Below are positions 1-13,271 of a stretch of 64,000 bases of DNA, one piece after another (the stretch's first letter is position 1; each line of letters opens with the position of its first letter). The stretch spans positions 5,983,990-6,047,989 of the forward strand of contig NC_044924.1 in assembly GCF_003576645.1 (NCBI RefSeq), in the 5' to 3' direction. The stretch comes from Ipomoea triloba. Lineage: Eukaryota; Streptophyta; Magnoliopsida; Solanales; Convolvulaceae. The notes beneath the pieces are model-generated. The model had not been told where the DNA came from. It was given only the letters and a program-made list of their open reading frames with translations, and did no database searches. A program made the translations under genes and the position numbers.

Positions 1-234
1 TAAAAAAAAAAAAAAAAAAAAAGAGTAATCAGACAAGAGAAGCAGTCAAGCAGCTGGTGAGCTAGGTAGAGCAAACGCCGGGTCGCTGACCTGTTTCTAA
101 TCTCAATTTCCCGGTAAATTCCTAGGGTTCTCCGTCACTGAGCTTCAGCACTTCAGCATATCTCTTAACTTTATACATCCATTGAACCCAAATTGGAGCT
201 CTGAATTCATTACCGCGCACAATTGCTTTGGACG

Positions 235-3200
235 ATGGCAGTAGATGAAGATGCTGGACAAGAATTCAAACCCGAAAAGAAGAAACCTCTTTCTGAGGAT
301 GAGAAAAGGTCTTCCCTCTCTCACCCCTTTTCGATATTACGCGAGAGATTAAGTGAATAACAAGAGACTTGAACACTTAATATTAATTTTCTGGATTATG
401 CTCTTTCAGAAGAAAAAAGATTGTGCCAGGAAGTTTGATGAAAGCCGTGGTTAGGCCTGGTGGCGGTGAATCAAGACCTACCGAGGGTGATCAGGTTGTT
501 TATTTGGTGTCCCATGATTAAATCATGTAATTATGTACTTAAGAATGCATCCTTTGCTTACAGTAAGTTGCAGTAATGCATTAGTGGTTTTGGATGATAA
601 GCTGCTGATGGTGATGATTACTACTGCTAATAGATGGAGAAAAACTTAGTTGATTTTTTTACCAATTATGTAGGTTGTATATCATTGTTCAGTTCGAACA
701 CTGGAAGGAGTTACTGTTGAGTCGACACGGTCAGACCTTGGAGGTTAGTTTGTTACTACATTAATGTTTAGAACTTTTGTTCTTTATATTAAAATATATT
801 GTACGTGTTTGTGAAGTATACACAATGCATTTCTACTACTACCTTTAGATTGCTACTTGCCTACTTGGTTCTTTAGGATTTAATTACTATGACCTCATTT
901 CCATACCAAAAATGAATTGAAATGCCTCTCCTATTCTGTATTATGATTTCACAGGTAAGGGTATCCCAATAAGGCATGTTTTGGGGAAGAGCAAGATGCT
1001 TCTGGGGTTACTCGAAGGAATTCCCACAATGTTTAAGGGTGAAATTGCAGTGGTAATTATTTGAGAATTTGATTTTGTAGCCAGTGTACTGCTGGGTTAG
1101 AATGTAATGTTTGTTACTTGAATCAATAATTTTGTATCACACACCGAGTGTAATGCATTGCGTTATTTGTTTATTTTCTGAGTTTCAGTTCAAGATGAAA
1201 CCAGAAATGCACTATGGGGAGGAAGATTGTCCAGTTTCAGTTTCTGACAGCTTTCCAAAGGAAGATGAACTTCATTTTGAGATTGAACTTATAGAATTCT
1301 CTAAAGTCAAGGCAAGATAATTATATATTCTGTTTCAATTCTTTTCCAACTCTTTTGGCTTTCAGTTTTTATATTCCACACTAGCTATGAAGTGCTTGTC
1401 AATTGCAACCCATGTTTCCTGGAACCACAAATTGGCCCTTGATTACTGTTATACACGTCTATAAACTTATTTTTCCTTTTGCCAACTCTTACAAATATTT
1501 GGCCAATCTACTCCTAGGATTCATCCTTATTTATTATACCTTTTTTTTCTTTGATCCTCAGGTTGTCAGTTCTGATCTGGGAGTCTTGAAGAAGGTATTG
1601 AGGACATGAATGAAGTTCTGCTTGGTTACATTTCATTGAACTCTTTTCCTCTTTGTGACTTTCTCTTTTTGAGTTCTATATATCTTTGGACTCTTCCTGA
1701 TGTGATGATGTTGTCAAAAAACATCCTTTATTGTTTAGAACAACCTAGAAAATTCTTAGGCAGGTTTTTGTTGTGTGTGTGCACACACGTATATTTCCCG
1801 TTCTGTATTTGTTAGATGCACATATGGATTTCCGTTCTCTTTTGTGATGCTGAATTGCAAATAGTTGTTAAGAAAGGTACATACAATTTTATATGTAATG
1901 GACAATGTTTGAGAGGGGTATAGAATGGTTGTGGATCAGTAAAGCTCCTGCATGTTTATAAGGAAACCTTGTTTAAAAGATGTAACTAAGGTGTAGTTGA
2001 GTAATGGCACAGAAGTTCTTTATCAATGCTTACTGTGCAGAAAATATAGTATGTGCTTTTGAGGATAAATTTAATTGCATAATTAATTGTTCTTGTCACT
2101 TCTCTATACAGGTTCTTGAAGAAGGACAGAGTTGGGAATCACCTAGGGAACCTTATGAAGTAAAAGCCCGGTAAAGATGCAGACTTGATTTTCTTTGGCC
2201 ATATCTTGTGTCAGCTTGTGCACACACACTGAGCTATATGTGCTTTCTATATTTTTATATTTGGGAAAAAATATGAGTTCTTAAATCTTTTTAGGATTTC
2301 GGCAAAGTCGGGTGATGGAAAAGTGATTCTGTCTCATACTCAGGGTGAACCATATTCCTTTACTTTTGGTAAATCTGAGGTCAGCAATATATTTCTTGAC
2401 ATTTTTCTCTTCTTTTATTTTCTTGATCCACATTATTCCCATGTTTGCTTCAAATGAAAGTTCTACCGCCCGCATGGTTTTTTGAAACCTCATTATTCTT
2501 GTGTATCATGCTGCAGTACTGGGTAATTTGATCTCTCTGTACAGGGCAAGCCTTAAAAGACCTTGCCTCTGCTCTGTTACTTTGATGTATATGCACTGAT
2601 CATGTTTTTATTTTGGTTTGTCAAGATTAGATACCAGTAGGTCTTGAAATGGGAATAGGATCAATGACACGGGGAGAGAAAGCAGTGGTTTATGTTACAC
2701 GTCAATACTTTAGTCAATCTCCTCTAATGGCTATAACAGAAGACATTGAGGAAATTCATTTTGAGGTGGAGCTTGTCCACTTCATTCAGGTGAATACTTC
2801 TCATTTTAATAATTTGATATGGCCATACGTACTTCAAGAGTCCTAATTTTCAATGCAAAATAATTTGATATGGCTATTTGACTATTTCACTTTTCATTTT
2901 AATAATCAACTCTTGTTTTGGCTAATGTTAGTACTATAATTTCTTCAACTTTCAATTAAAATAATGCATCTTAAATGTGTTGAAATTGCTATTGCTTCCA
3001 GAGTCCAAATTTTAAATGCCAAATGATTTGATACAACTATTTCACTTATCATTTTAATAACAACTTTTTTGGCCGATTTTAGTACCAGTATCTCTTCAAC
3101 TTCCTATCAGAAAATAAATGTCCTAAATGCCTTGGTGTCTGTGCAGGTACGAGATGTGCTTGGAGATGGACGCTTAATTAAACGTCGCATTCGTGATGGA

Positions 3201-3776
3201 AGAGGTGTCTCCCTACTCCCTAGTCCCTTCAAACCTTGCCCTTAGGGATGATTTTATTTTAGGAGCCAGCTTTAATCCTGAATCTTTATTGAACTTGTAC
3301 TTAATGATGGGGTGATTTTATGTGATCCTTACTATAACTTGAATTTTCACTGTATTAAGCTAGATGTTAATATATACGGGTAACTGATTTTTTATTCTGT
3401 AAAATTATTAGGTGACTTTCCTATGGATTGCCCTCTCCAGGACAGTCTTCTGCATGTCCACTACAAGGGCATGCTTCTTAATGAAGAAAAGACAGTCTTC
3501 TATGATACAAAATTTGACAACAATGGTCAGCCTTTGGAGTTCAGTTCTGGAGAGGGACTTGTAAGTCAATCGAACCATGTAAAATTCATGTATTCATAAT
3601 TTTGTTTGTGTAACTTGTTTTGCTTTTCCATTATATACAAAATCTATTCTTGAATGATGAAAATCTTCCTTTTCTGCATCAGGTTCCTGAAGGATTTGAG
3701 ATGTGTGTTCGTCTGATGTTGCCAGGAGAGATTGCTCTTGTCACATGCCCTCCTGATTATGCTTATGATAAATTTG

Positions 3777-3826
<50 letters not shown>

Positions 3827-4705
3827 NNNNNNNNNNNNNNNNNNNNNNNNNNNNNNNNNNNNNNNNNNNNNNNNNNNNNNNNNNNNNNNNNNNNNNNNNN
3901 NNNNNNNNNNNNNNNNNNNNNNNNNNNNNNNNNNNNNNNNNNNNNNNNNNNNNNNNNNNNNNNNNNNNNNNNNNNNNNNNNNNNNNNNNNNNNNNNNNNN
4001 NNNNNNNNNNNNNNNNNNNNNNNNNNNNNNNNNNNNNNNNNNNNNNNNNNNNNNNNNNNNNNNNNNNNNNNNNNNNNNNNNNNNNNNNNNNNNNNNNNNN
4101 NNNNNNNNNNNNNNNNNNNNNNNNNNNNNNNNNNNNNNNNNNNNNNNNNNNNNNNNNNNNNNNNNNNNNNNNNNNNNNNNNNNNNNNNNNNNNNNNNNNN
4201 NNNNNNNNNNNNNNNNNNNNNNNNNNNNNNNNNNNNNNNNNNNNNNNNNNNNNNNNNNNNNNNNNNNNNNNNNNNNNNNNNNNNNNNNNNNNNNNNNNNN
4301 NNNNNNNNNNNNNNNNNNNNNNNNNNNNNNNNNNNNNNNNNNNNNNNNNNNNNNNNNNNNNNNNNNNNNNNNNNNNNNNNNNNNNNNNNNNNNNNNNNNN
4401 NNNNNNNNNNNNNNNNNNNNNNNNNNNNNNNNNNNNNNNNNNNNNNNNNNNNNNNNNNNNNNNNNNNNNNNNNNNNNNNNNNNNNNNNNNNNNNNNNNNN
4501 NNNNNNNNNNNNNNNNNNNNNNNNNNNNNNNNNNNNNNNNNNNNNNNNNNNNNNNNNNNNNNNNNNNNNNNNNNNNNNNNNNNNNNNNNNNNNNNNNNNN
4601 NNNNNNNNNNNNNNNNNNNNNNNNNNNNNNNNNNNNNNNNNNNNNNNNNNNNNNNNNNNNNNNNNNNNNNNNNNNNNNNNNNNNNNNNNNNNNNNNNNNN
4701 NNNNN

Positions 4706-4749
<44 letters not shown>

Positions 4750-6769
4750 CAATCATCACGTTATTTGACAACCTCATATTGTTAAACTTTGTACTGATGA
4801 CATTATTCAAATTCGTCTATAATATGATCAGGCCTGCTAATGTTCCTGAAGGTGCCTATGTCCAGTGGGAAATTGAACTTCTAGATTTTAATACACAGAA
4901 GGTAATAGAGCCAACTACCAACGATTAGCTACTAATTAGGCAAAGGGGAAGCACTGTGCTGCACTGGCAATGGAGGGGAATGCTTTATCTGCTCTGTAAT
5001 TTAGTGTTATTTATTCTGTTTGCTTATATTGATATTTCTCATGCATGCAATAATTGTTACAGGATTGGACTGGCTTCGATTTTAGAGAAATAATGGAAGA
5101 TGTTGAGAAGATTAAAGGCACGGTATATATTAGATGACAGTTTGGAGGAATCACAAGCCAAAATACCTTCTGAACTATCCACTTCTCTCTTCCCTCCTCT
5201 GTATCTGTATTTATCTGTAATGACCCACATGTAGGAGAGGTTTCTGTTTGTTAGGAATTCTTCCATTGTCCTGATATGTTCTCCTTCCATTTGCATTTGT
5301 GCTTCTATTTTTAGTTAGTAAATTCAAAGGTTGCCCTATGGGAACTGAGATTGTTCTCTGAGATAATCCTTCAATGGACACTCATCTGTTGTAATTTCTT
5401 TTACAGGGAAACAGGCTGTTTAAGGAAGGAAAGTTTGAACTTGCAAAGGCAAAATATGAGAAGGCATGTACTATTCTTACTTCCAAGTTTGTTGGAATCC
5501 AATAAAAATTCCATTCAAGTTTCACAATCTGCCCCTTAAAGTTTCAATCTATGTTGGAATTTATTTTATTTGTTTTACAGGTTCTTCGTGAATTTAATCA
5601 TGTTCATCCTCAAGATGATGAAGAGGGAAAGGAATTCTCTGAAACCAGGGTATATAATTTTAACAGGAATACTGAAATTAAAAATTTTCTTCATCTGCTG
5701 ACATATCTTTTAGCTAGTTAAAGAATGAAAGGTCACTATTAACAGTTTGACTAATGTCATTATGCACCTGTGTGCTAGTCGCATTTTTTATTCTTCTAAA
5801 CCCATTTTTCCTCTGTAATGTGCATTGTTTTGGTATGTAGAATTTGTTGCATCTTAATGTTGCTGCCTGCTATCTGAAGATGGGAGAGCACAGAAAGTCA
5901 ATAGAGGCATGTAATAAGGTAACGGCAACCTGATTCAGACTATAATACAGTAGTGTACAACATGTGGTTGCATCTGTCTGCACCACTCTTGGAATTCATT
6001 CCTTTACTCTTCATACCCAGCTTCTGTGAAGCATATGAGCAGCTATTAATATCAGTATATGCTATTTCCTCATTCTTTGATTTATATACTGAACCATTTT
6101 GTATGTAATTGAAGGGTGCGTCTCTAGCTTAATATAATTGATGTTTCTGATTCAGGTGTTAGATGCGAATCCTGTTCATGTCAAAGCATTTTATCGACGT
6201 GGAATGGCTTACATGGCAGGTGGAGATTTTCAGGAAGCAAGGGATGATTTTAACAAGGTAAGTATTCTAGTTCTGGCCGGCCACATACTGGCTTCATTGC
6301 TGAGTTGAGCAACCATATGATGGAACATTTACAATGTTTTGAATTTAGATGATGAGCATTGACAAGTCATCTGAGACAACCGCGAAGGCAGCTCTCATGA
6401 AACTAAAAAAGGAGGAACAGGTGAGCGGGATTGTGGTGTTTAAACACACTCTTTTCCCATTCAAGAGTGGATTTATCGTTCTAATTTCCAATATTTGATG
6501 AGCAGGAAGTCCACAGAAGAGCTCGTAAGCAATTTAAAGGGCTGTTTGACAAAAGACCTGGAGAAATCGCAGAAGTTGATACCAGCGAAACCGATGCCAT
6601 GGATGCAAATGCAAGTGAAAATCACGAAGACAACAACGAAACCAGAGGCTTACTTACCACTGAAGATAGTATGAATGAGACAGATGCGGTTCCACCTGGC
6701 ACGAGTATTTTGTCCAAGCTTAGAAGGCTCTTTGCATCTTTTGGCCTAAACAGATGTGCCATCTTGTGA
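235..6769 (+). CDS. PAS1: PASTICCINO1 (FKBP-type immunophilin with TPR repeats)
   Basis: A multidomain FKBP immunophilin. In Arabidopsis PAS1 scaffolds the ER very-long-chain fatty acid elongase and affects cell division. Exons read in phase: 235-308, 410-494, 674-743, 955-1052, 1189-1311, 1562-1594, 2112-2170, 2295-2379, 2631-2789, 3147-3204, 3412-3560, 3683-3780, 4832-4901, 5063-5122, 5407-5463, 5581-5649, 5841-5918, 6156-6257, 6349-6420, 6506-6769, giving 620 aa (Arabidopsis about 635). Three FKBP-like modules lie at roughly residues 50-148, 165-258 and 290-385, followed by a TPR region at about 405-535 with the family stretch GNRLFKEGKFELAKAKYEK. Two introns start with GC rather than GT (after 1311 and 5463). 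The tail ends in CAIL, a CaaX-like box, with no obvious hydrophobic anchor. The gene is convergent with the copper transporter at 7250. An assembly gap lies in intron 12. Family identity is very secure; the exon 2 donor (GTTGTT) is atypical. Confidence 0.95.
3782..4749. other. Assembly gap flanked by poly-T, inside PAS1 intron 12
   Basis: A run of N from 3827 to 4705 is bordered by about 45 T on the left and 44 T on the right. The gap falls entirely between PAS1 exon 12 (ending 3780) and exon 13 (starting 4832), so no PAS1 coding sequence is missing. The homopolymer probably stopped the assembly. The true length and content of this intron are unknown. Confidence 0.97.
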
Positions 6770-7249
6770 GTGGGCTTTAGGCCAGCTGAATTGCCCTTGT
6801 TATGACTCCTCAACACGTCAAAGTGCGTGGGTAGTTTTCTTACTTTTCTGTCATCATTCATGGTGAAAAAAGCTCGAATCTGTAAACTCCCACACACTAC
6901 CTTTTTTGAACCAATGGAACTTGGAAATCACAGAATAACAGAAATAAAAACTCAAATTATGTGTCCCGGTACTCTTTTTCTAATTGAAAAGATATGCGCT
7001 ATAGTGCTTAATATTCTTGAAATTTATTACTTTCTCAGATCTGCTTCACTTATTATATTGCTAATTACTCGGGAGTTACTGCACTTTAACTGTCATTCTT
7101 GCTTTATATTGCCTTTAATCACAAAATTAACTTTATTACAACACCTGGAACTGGGATCATTACTACATTAACGTAAAAACATATATGCAGATCAGAGGAA
7201 TAAAGCACAGATACTTGAATTGTATGTGGAAGCTAAGTTTTAACAAACG

Positions 7250-7663
7250 TCAGACTTTAGGAATGGTGTCGGGAGCACTTTGTCGGAGCGCACGGAACTT
7301 GACAGCAAAATAGCCGAAAGCATGGCCGGCCACCACAACTATAAACACTCCGAGGTTAAACGACATGATTGAGAGCATAACCAGGTAAGCCAGCGCGATG
7401 CGAAGCGCATAAACGCCGGTCTGAGTCAAAGCACCAACCGCCGGAGTCGTAGCCCGGTTGACCGCCGCAGTAACCGACAAGATCTCGATGGAGAATGCTA
7501 GAAAGAACACAAAGACCAAGGCGAGTACGTACATTCCGAGGTTGTTGTCGGGCCATCCTTTGAACAGAATTGTCACGTTCTTACCCCAGAAGAAGCTCTG
7601 GTGCATGGCGTTCATCATGTTCATCCCACCGCCACTGTACATTGATCCCGGCGTCATGATCAT
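7250..7663 (-). CDS. COPT/Ctr-family copper transporter (Met-rich N-terminus)
   Basis: A high-affinity Cu(I) importer of the Ctr family, which works as a homotrimer, usually at the plasma membrane. It is a single exon of 137 aa. The ATG at 7663 is used because the further upstream reading frame has no ATG. The extracellular N-terminus is Met-rich (Met 1, 3, 8, 14, 16, 17, 20) and runs into the family signature HQSFFWGKN. Three membrane segments follow, with the TM2 copper-gating MxxxM (MLSIM) and the TM3 packing GxxxG (GHAFG). The length fits the COPT1/2/6 class with a short cytosolic loop. It lies in tandem with a second COPT gene 0.8 kb upstream on the same strand. A TATA-like TATTTATA lies just upstream (near 7731-7738), and GTAC cores, the core of SPL7 copper-response elements, lie at 7725 and 7794. 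Confidence 0.95.
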   Translation of the reverse strand: MIMTPGSMYSGGGMNMMNAMHQSFFWGKNVTILFKGWPDNNLGMYVLALVFVFFLAFSIEILSVTAAVNRATTPAVGALTQTGVYALRIALAYLVMLSIMSFNLGVFIVVVAGHAFGYFAVKFRALRQSAPDTIPKV

Positions 7664-8504
7664 CGGAAATATTCTGGAGAACAACAAGAAGATGAAGAAG
7701 AAGAAGGTGAAAGATTAACGGACAGTACAGTATAAATAACTACAATGAACCTAGCTAATTACATTACAATAATAATTAAAAGGAAAGGCCAAAGTACGTT
7801 AGTTGACTTCTGCTATAACTTCGCTTGTTTTGGACTTGAATTCTCCGCCCGGTATATATCGTTGTCGAATTATTTAGTCACGATGAAACGCATTGATTGG
7901 GACGCTTATATTGTTTCACTTGGAATCGTTTTTCTTGTCAATATTTTTCTTTGTTCGATGATCATATATATCGGATCGATCACATGGTTTGGTTGTGCTG
8001 TCCAATCTCCAACGCATGCAGTGTCATAACTCATAACGAACATAATTCTCTAATATGCTAGCTTGCTTGGGTTTGATACTTTGATTGTATGCTGTAGCTC
8101 TATAATTCATATTAACTTTATTGCTGAATTATTCAACTACATTATTGCTATTAATATCAAATCAAAACACCATAAATATTACTACGGCTACGAACAGCCC
8201 ACCAATGTGATATGACTTATGAAGATTGGATAGGTTTAAGGGTATTTGGTAATATCTGTTAGCTTATTAAGTTAGTGAGCTTGATTAGTTGATAACATTA
8301 ATTAATTGTAAAAAGATATTTGATAAATTAATTGTTAACTGAGTCAAAATCACCAAAATGATTATACACATTAAAATGAACAAATTTTCATATAATTTCG
8401 CAAAACACAACCCAAAATAAAAGATTAATTAATTTATTTCATTGCACACTTGCAGCCCAATCAGAAACCCAGAAGCCCATTAACCAAACGACAACTCCGA
8501 ATCT
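7664..8504. other. Spacer between the two COPT genes
   Basis: AT-rich spacer holding the putative promoter of the downstream COPT gene. Around 8237-8360 there is TTTGGTAA / TTGATAAATTA-type sequence resembling the MITE seen at 30627. No coding region is seen. Confidence 0.5.
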
Positions 8505-8924
8505 TTAGGGCGCCTTTTTGAAGAGTGGGCTTCCGAAAACGACATACCCAACGGCATGCCCCACGGCCGCCGTGATAAAAACGCCACCGTTGTACGACAT
8601 AACCGCCAGCATCACCATGTACGCAAATCCGGCGCGAATCGCGTGAATCCCGGACTGGAAGGCCACCGCCGCCACCCGGTTGGATCCGGGTTTAACCAAG
8701 TTGAGATTGGACAGAAACTCCACCATAACCGCCAGCACAAAAACCACAATCAAGCTCAGAGCGTACATCCCGGAGCTCCGGCCGGGCCAACCCGGGAAGA
8801 GAAACTCAACGTTTTTTCCCCAGTAGAAAGAGTGGTGCCAGAACAGCGATTTCGAGTGCCCCGTCGTCGGCGGCGGCGGCGCGTTGGAGTTGTGGTGGAT
8901 TGGGAGGAGATAGGAAGGGTCCAT
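8505..8924 (-). CDS. COPT/Ctr-family copper transporter, Met-poor N-terminus
   Basis: A second Ctr-type copper transporter of 139 aa, intronless, in tandem with the gene at 7250. The start is an ATG at 8924. The membrane core is intact: the pre-TM1 signature HHSFYWGKN, TM1, TM2 with MxxxM (MLAVM), and TM3 with GxxxG (GHAVG). Unlike its neighbour, the N-terminal domain has only the initiator Met before TM1. It is His/Pro-rich instead (two adjacent His pairs and a run of four Pro). The C-terminus is short and lacks a Cys/His metal-binding tail. Copper transport is expected from the family. The missing Met motifs suggest altered affinity or a partner-subunit role, as discussed for Met-poor COPT members; that part is inference. 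Confidence 0.93.
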   Translation of the reverse strand: MDPSYLLPIHHNSNAPPPPTTGHSKSLFWHHSFYWGKNVEFLFPGWPGRSSGMYALSLIVVFVLAVMVEFLSNLNLVKPGSNRVAAVAFQSGIHAIRAGFAYMVMLAVMSYNGGVFITAAVGHAVGYVVFGSPLFKKAP

Positions 8925-9289
8925 TCAAAGAAGCGAGGGAGTTTGGGGAATGGGAATGTGGGGGAGGAGAAAAGGGTTTAAGGAGGGAGTGTGAAAGTGT
9001 AAAGGGGAAGAGAATGGAAGGGGAGACCGAAAATGGAGATTCCATGTGCCGAGTGAAAGAGGTACAGAAGGCATTTTTCTTTTTTCTTTCTCTTTAGTCA
9101 GAAGGGAATATTGCGGCATCACTAGTTCGCAAGCAATCTCAACGCACATTCTTAATTCAACTCCCTCCCGTGGGTCCAAACCGCATTCGCCGATTTAGGC
9201 GGTGGACGGCTTCTGGACTTTTTCCGGCATCTCCTTGGACAAGATCACCGCCACCACCCACCGCCTTCCCCGCCCGATTTGGATAGTTG

Positions 9290-9621
9290 TTATACTAGGA
9301 ATCATGATTCATATCGCATCGTGTACATGATTCAAAAATTTTATACAGTTAATAATTTTTTTATTGTAAATAAATAAAAAACGTATGACATGATAATTAA
9401 AGACATATAATATGATATTTTATGTGCATGTAATTAATTAATTTTGTATTTTTATTTAATAGTTTATGCGTCTGCAATTATTATGTTATATGTCTGTAAT
9501 TACAGTATTTTGTACTTTCAATTTGTATATAAGTATAAAAATTATTAATTGTTAATATAGAATTTGAATATTATTTTGGACCAGAATTTACAATGCAAAA
9601 TAAATCATGTCTATGGTATAA
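9290..9621. repeat. MITE-like element, TTATAC family, copy 1
   Basis: The ends are inverted: the left end begins TTATAC and the right end finishes TGGTATAA. The inside is AT-rich with words such as ACATAATATG and TTAATTGTTAATAT on both strands, so it can fold on itself. Similar ends and interior recur at 13926 and 32254. No coding capacity. Boundaries are good to about 10 bases. Confidence 0.6.
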
Positions 9622-12600
9622 TTTGATGACAAATTATTTTGTAGGGTCTCAAATACACAATCTACATATTAAATATTCACAATTCAAATTGAGAACATTC
9701 AATATATTACAGTAGGTAAATGGACACGGGTCTAACTATTGATAGCTTGAGGCTTCTGAAATCTTGGGCCATTATTTTGGCCTAATTCTGTTTTTTTTTT
9801 TGGGTGGTTACTACATTGGTATTCACATTTCTCTATGAAGGCCCAATGAGCCTGAGCCACCTTTTGGAAGCCCAATATATTCCCACAAAGTTTCTTTGGA
9901 AAGTCTACTGGGATCAAAGAAGGCCCATCATGACCACCCATCTATTTAGCTCCATTTTTGCCTTTCAATTTTGCCCATGCAAATTTTATACGCCATTCAA
10001 AATTCGTTTATTTATGATGCTCAATGAAAATTGATTGAAAATTTATGTCCATTTTTTTTAGTGAAACGTATAATCTTATTATTGTGAACGCACATAAATA
10101 TGCGGTAACAACAGTTGTGACCATTAATTTATCAGATAATTAATTTGGTAATCACAATGTTCTAAGTTCAATTATAGATTGAGTTAGTTAACTATGAGTA
10201 ATCTAGGCTGATTTATCTTATTGCGGTCTTTTGCTGGTTAGGGTCACAAAGTAGATTTTATTAAAAACACACATTTTAATCGTGGTTGCGGACTTTCCCC
10301 TAAATTAAAGTTGTAACCAATTACTCCGTACTTCATTAATTGGGTGTAACTTAGTTTTGCAAAACCTTAACGTCATCTAATTTGGTAGTTTGTTGTTACA
10401 TTTGTTATAAATCAAGATTGGCAACATTTAGTAATTAGCACGACATTGAAATTTCATAATTAAAGACAAAGTACAACCTATGTGTAACAATCAAACCTCT
10501 GCAGCTCACTAATAAGGTTATAAGTATGATACTTAAAAAGTGTTTGCTTTAAGAAAATATTTCCTCCTAAGTATACACAGAAAGTAAATGATCCCTATCT
10601 CGTAGTTGCACCCATTGATTACACATGGATATGCATGCTTCAACTTCAAGCAATTTGCACTTATTACTCATCAACATGTAGGGTAAATCATAAATGAAAG
10701 TTGCATTGATATACAATACACGAGGGGCAAACTTTCACCCACTCCATCACCCAACTTTATTTTGTCTATGCCAAAGATTCATTCTTAGCTAATTTATTTA
10801 ACAAAAGAGTAAAGGTTCTTCAACTTGGAAATTCTATAAACCTACATCCCTGACTCACTTATTGATTATTGGTCCACCAACAATCTCGATCTACCCTTAT
10901 TTAAAGAATTAGTAAAATATATTTTTTGCATTGTGCAGATGTATAAACACTGAAAAAAAAAGTAGTAATAAAACTATCAAGAAAAAAAGAACAATAGAAA
11001 TAACTAATATATACTTCAAGAAGACATGTAAGTTCGAAAGGACAACGTGCATCCGTTCTTGAGTTTTCCTTTTGCACGTCATAAGTTTCACGCATTCTTG
11101 AATGCACTTTTACATCTCATAAGATATAGTTAATTTGTAGTTTTGCGTAATTCTTGTTCTCATTTGACCTGATCTATTTCCTAAATTCAGAAAGAATGGC
11201 AATGCATACAAGAAAGTAAATACAATATATAAGTTAAAATGTAACTTATTACAACAAACATATTCTTTATCCATGTTAATTAAAACCTTGTTACTATCAT
11301 TGATTTTTACATAATTAATAATTTAGATTAAAAAATATATATCAATTGATATGCTATCAATTATAATTCTTTTATGTTTTTAAAAAATTACAATTCTTTT
11401 CGGACTAGTAATAGACCTCAAGAAGCTCAAGGTTAAATTATGTTATGACTTAAACATGATGACCTAGTAAACAAAAAGAGGGCTTATTACTATAAAATTA
11501 TTGTTTTAAAACCATATATTTATCGTACAAATTAAATTAAAGTAATTAATATTTATCGTTGAACCTAAGCTGATGCCTGATATATAGTTACGTATATGAA
11601 TATAATTTGGATAATTCATACTGATGGTATGCCAACGGGGACAGGAAAGCAGTCCAAGATTGGAAGAATAGTATAAACAAGAAAGCCAAAAAGAAACCAA
11701 AAGATGATAAAGAGAAAAAAATTAAATGATGGATGATTTCACATAATAATAATAATTAAGAGGCCAGCGTGCGACAGATTTTCCCCCAATCTTTTGTACC
11801 GTTTAGCCTTCTTTCTTCTTCATGGTTTGTCCCACGTTGTCACAATGGAATTTCGCAAAGTAACAATATCTTTATTTAATTTATTCTTAATTTTCTATAT
11901 ATATATATATATATATATATGAAAATTTTAATTCGGGACAATCCGAATTAATTAACCTGACTAAATAAAGGGCAAGACCCAAACTAATTAACCCGATTAA
12001 ATAATGGACAAGAAACGTAAATGACAAAGAAAATGTTCGAAAGGCGTAAGATAGTTTTAGAATTGTAAAAATTGTTAAAATGATTACAAGTAATGTAATG
12101 ACAAGACATATAGGATGTCATAACAAGACAAACACAAGACTATTTATACAAAATATATCCAAGCAACGATACACGCGATTCAAGCACGGCCTGTATGGAA
12201 TGCACGGTTAGAACCCCGTTGACTGTGTTGCACTAACCTACCCCAACTGGCCAAGTGGGGCTGACCCGACCCATTAGTCAGGGTCAAACCACCTTGGCTT
12301 GGCCTTAAGGACAGCCTTTCCCTTCTTTCTCTTCATATATATATGGAGACGAAAAAGGGTCCTTCTTTGAACCTTCTTTCTTTCCAAATCTAGAGACAAA
12401 GAAGTAGGCAAGAAGAAGATGGCAACTGTGGTTGCGCCTTTGTTTTTTTTTTTTTTCTTTTTTTTTTCTTTTTCCTTTTTAAATATTACGAGTAACTTAT
12501 TATTATTATTATTTATTTAAAAAATGTTACGTTAGTTGCCTGCCACATAGGACATTACCAACATTTACCATAAATTAATCGATTCTTGTCTGAATACACG

Positions 12601-13235
12601 AAAATAACTAGTTGTTGATAAACTTAATTGCAACTTTTAGAAGTTTATGGGTTTAATTAACTTCTCTTATAAAAGTTTAGAAGTCTATTGACTACTACTA
12701 CTACTAAAGTTTATTGAGTACTACTATATTTTAATATAAAGAACAAAATAGTCACTATCCTTTGCTTAATTTTTAGTATTTTTCTCATTTTTTTTTATCT
12801 TACGGCACATATTATCTCACTACTATAGTACTGTAAGATTAATTTTAATTTCAATTTTTTTGAAAACAATTTTAATTTCAATTCAAATCACATTAACAAA
12901 GTTTGACTTACTCAATTGGAAGTTTCTTATACTATATATGTTATTTACAACTACGAGTTGGGTTGGGCTCTGAATTTCTAATAAAAGAAAAGGAAAATTG
13001 GTCACCGATTTGATGAACATTGACCAAATTAAAGAACTAAGCATAAATAGTTGAATTATTTTGTTGAACTAAATTAAACAATTAAAACGTTAGGTTGGTG
13101 CAGGTTTTACACGCTCAGTGGCCATTACTTGAGTGCAATGTATGCCGCAGCATTATTACAAATTCAACACCATGCATTTGCACGATCGGAGCCACGAAAA
13201 GTTAATACCACAATAATTGATATCTCAAAATTTTA

Positions 13236-13271
<36 letters not shown>

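Noticed and set aside
3620..4928. Long open frames of 329-398 codons crossing the N gap on both strands
   Set aside because: They are made of poly-T/poly-A and N; the true exons end at 3780 and restart at 4832.
8556..9179. Several 65-141 codon frames around the second COPT gene
   Set aside because: They are other-frame shadows of a GC-rich coding region or lie in its purine-rich leader.
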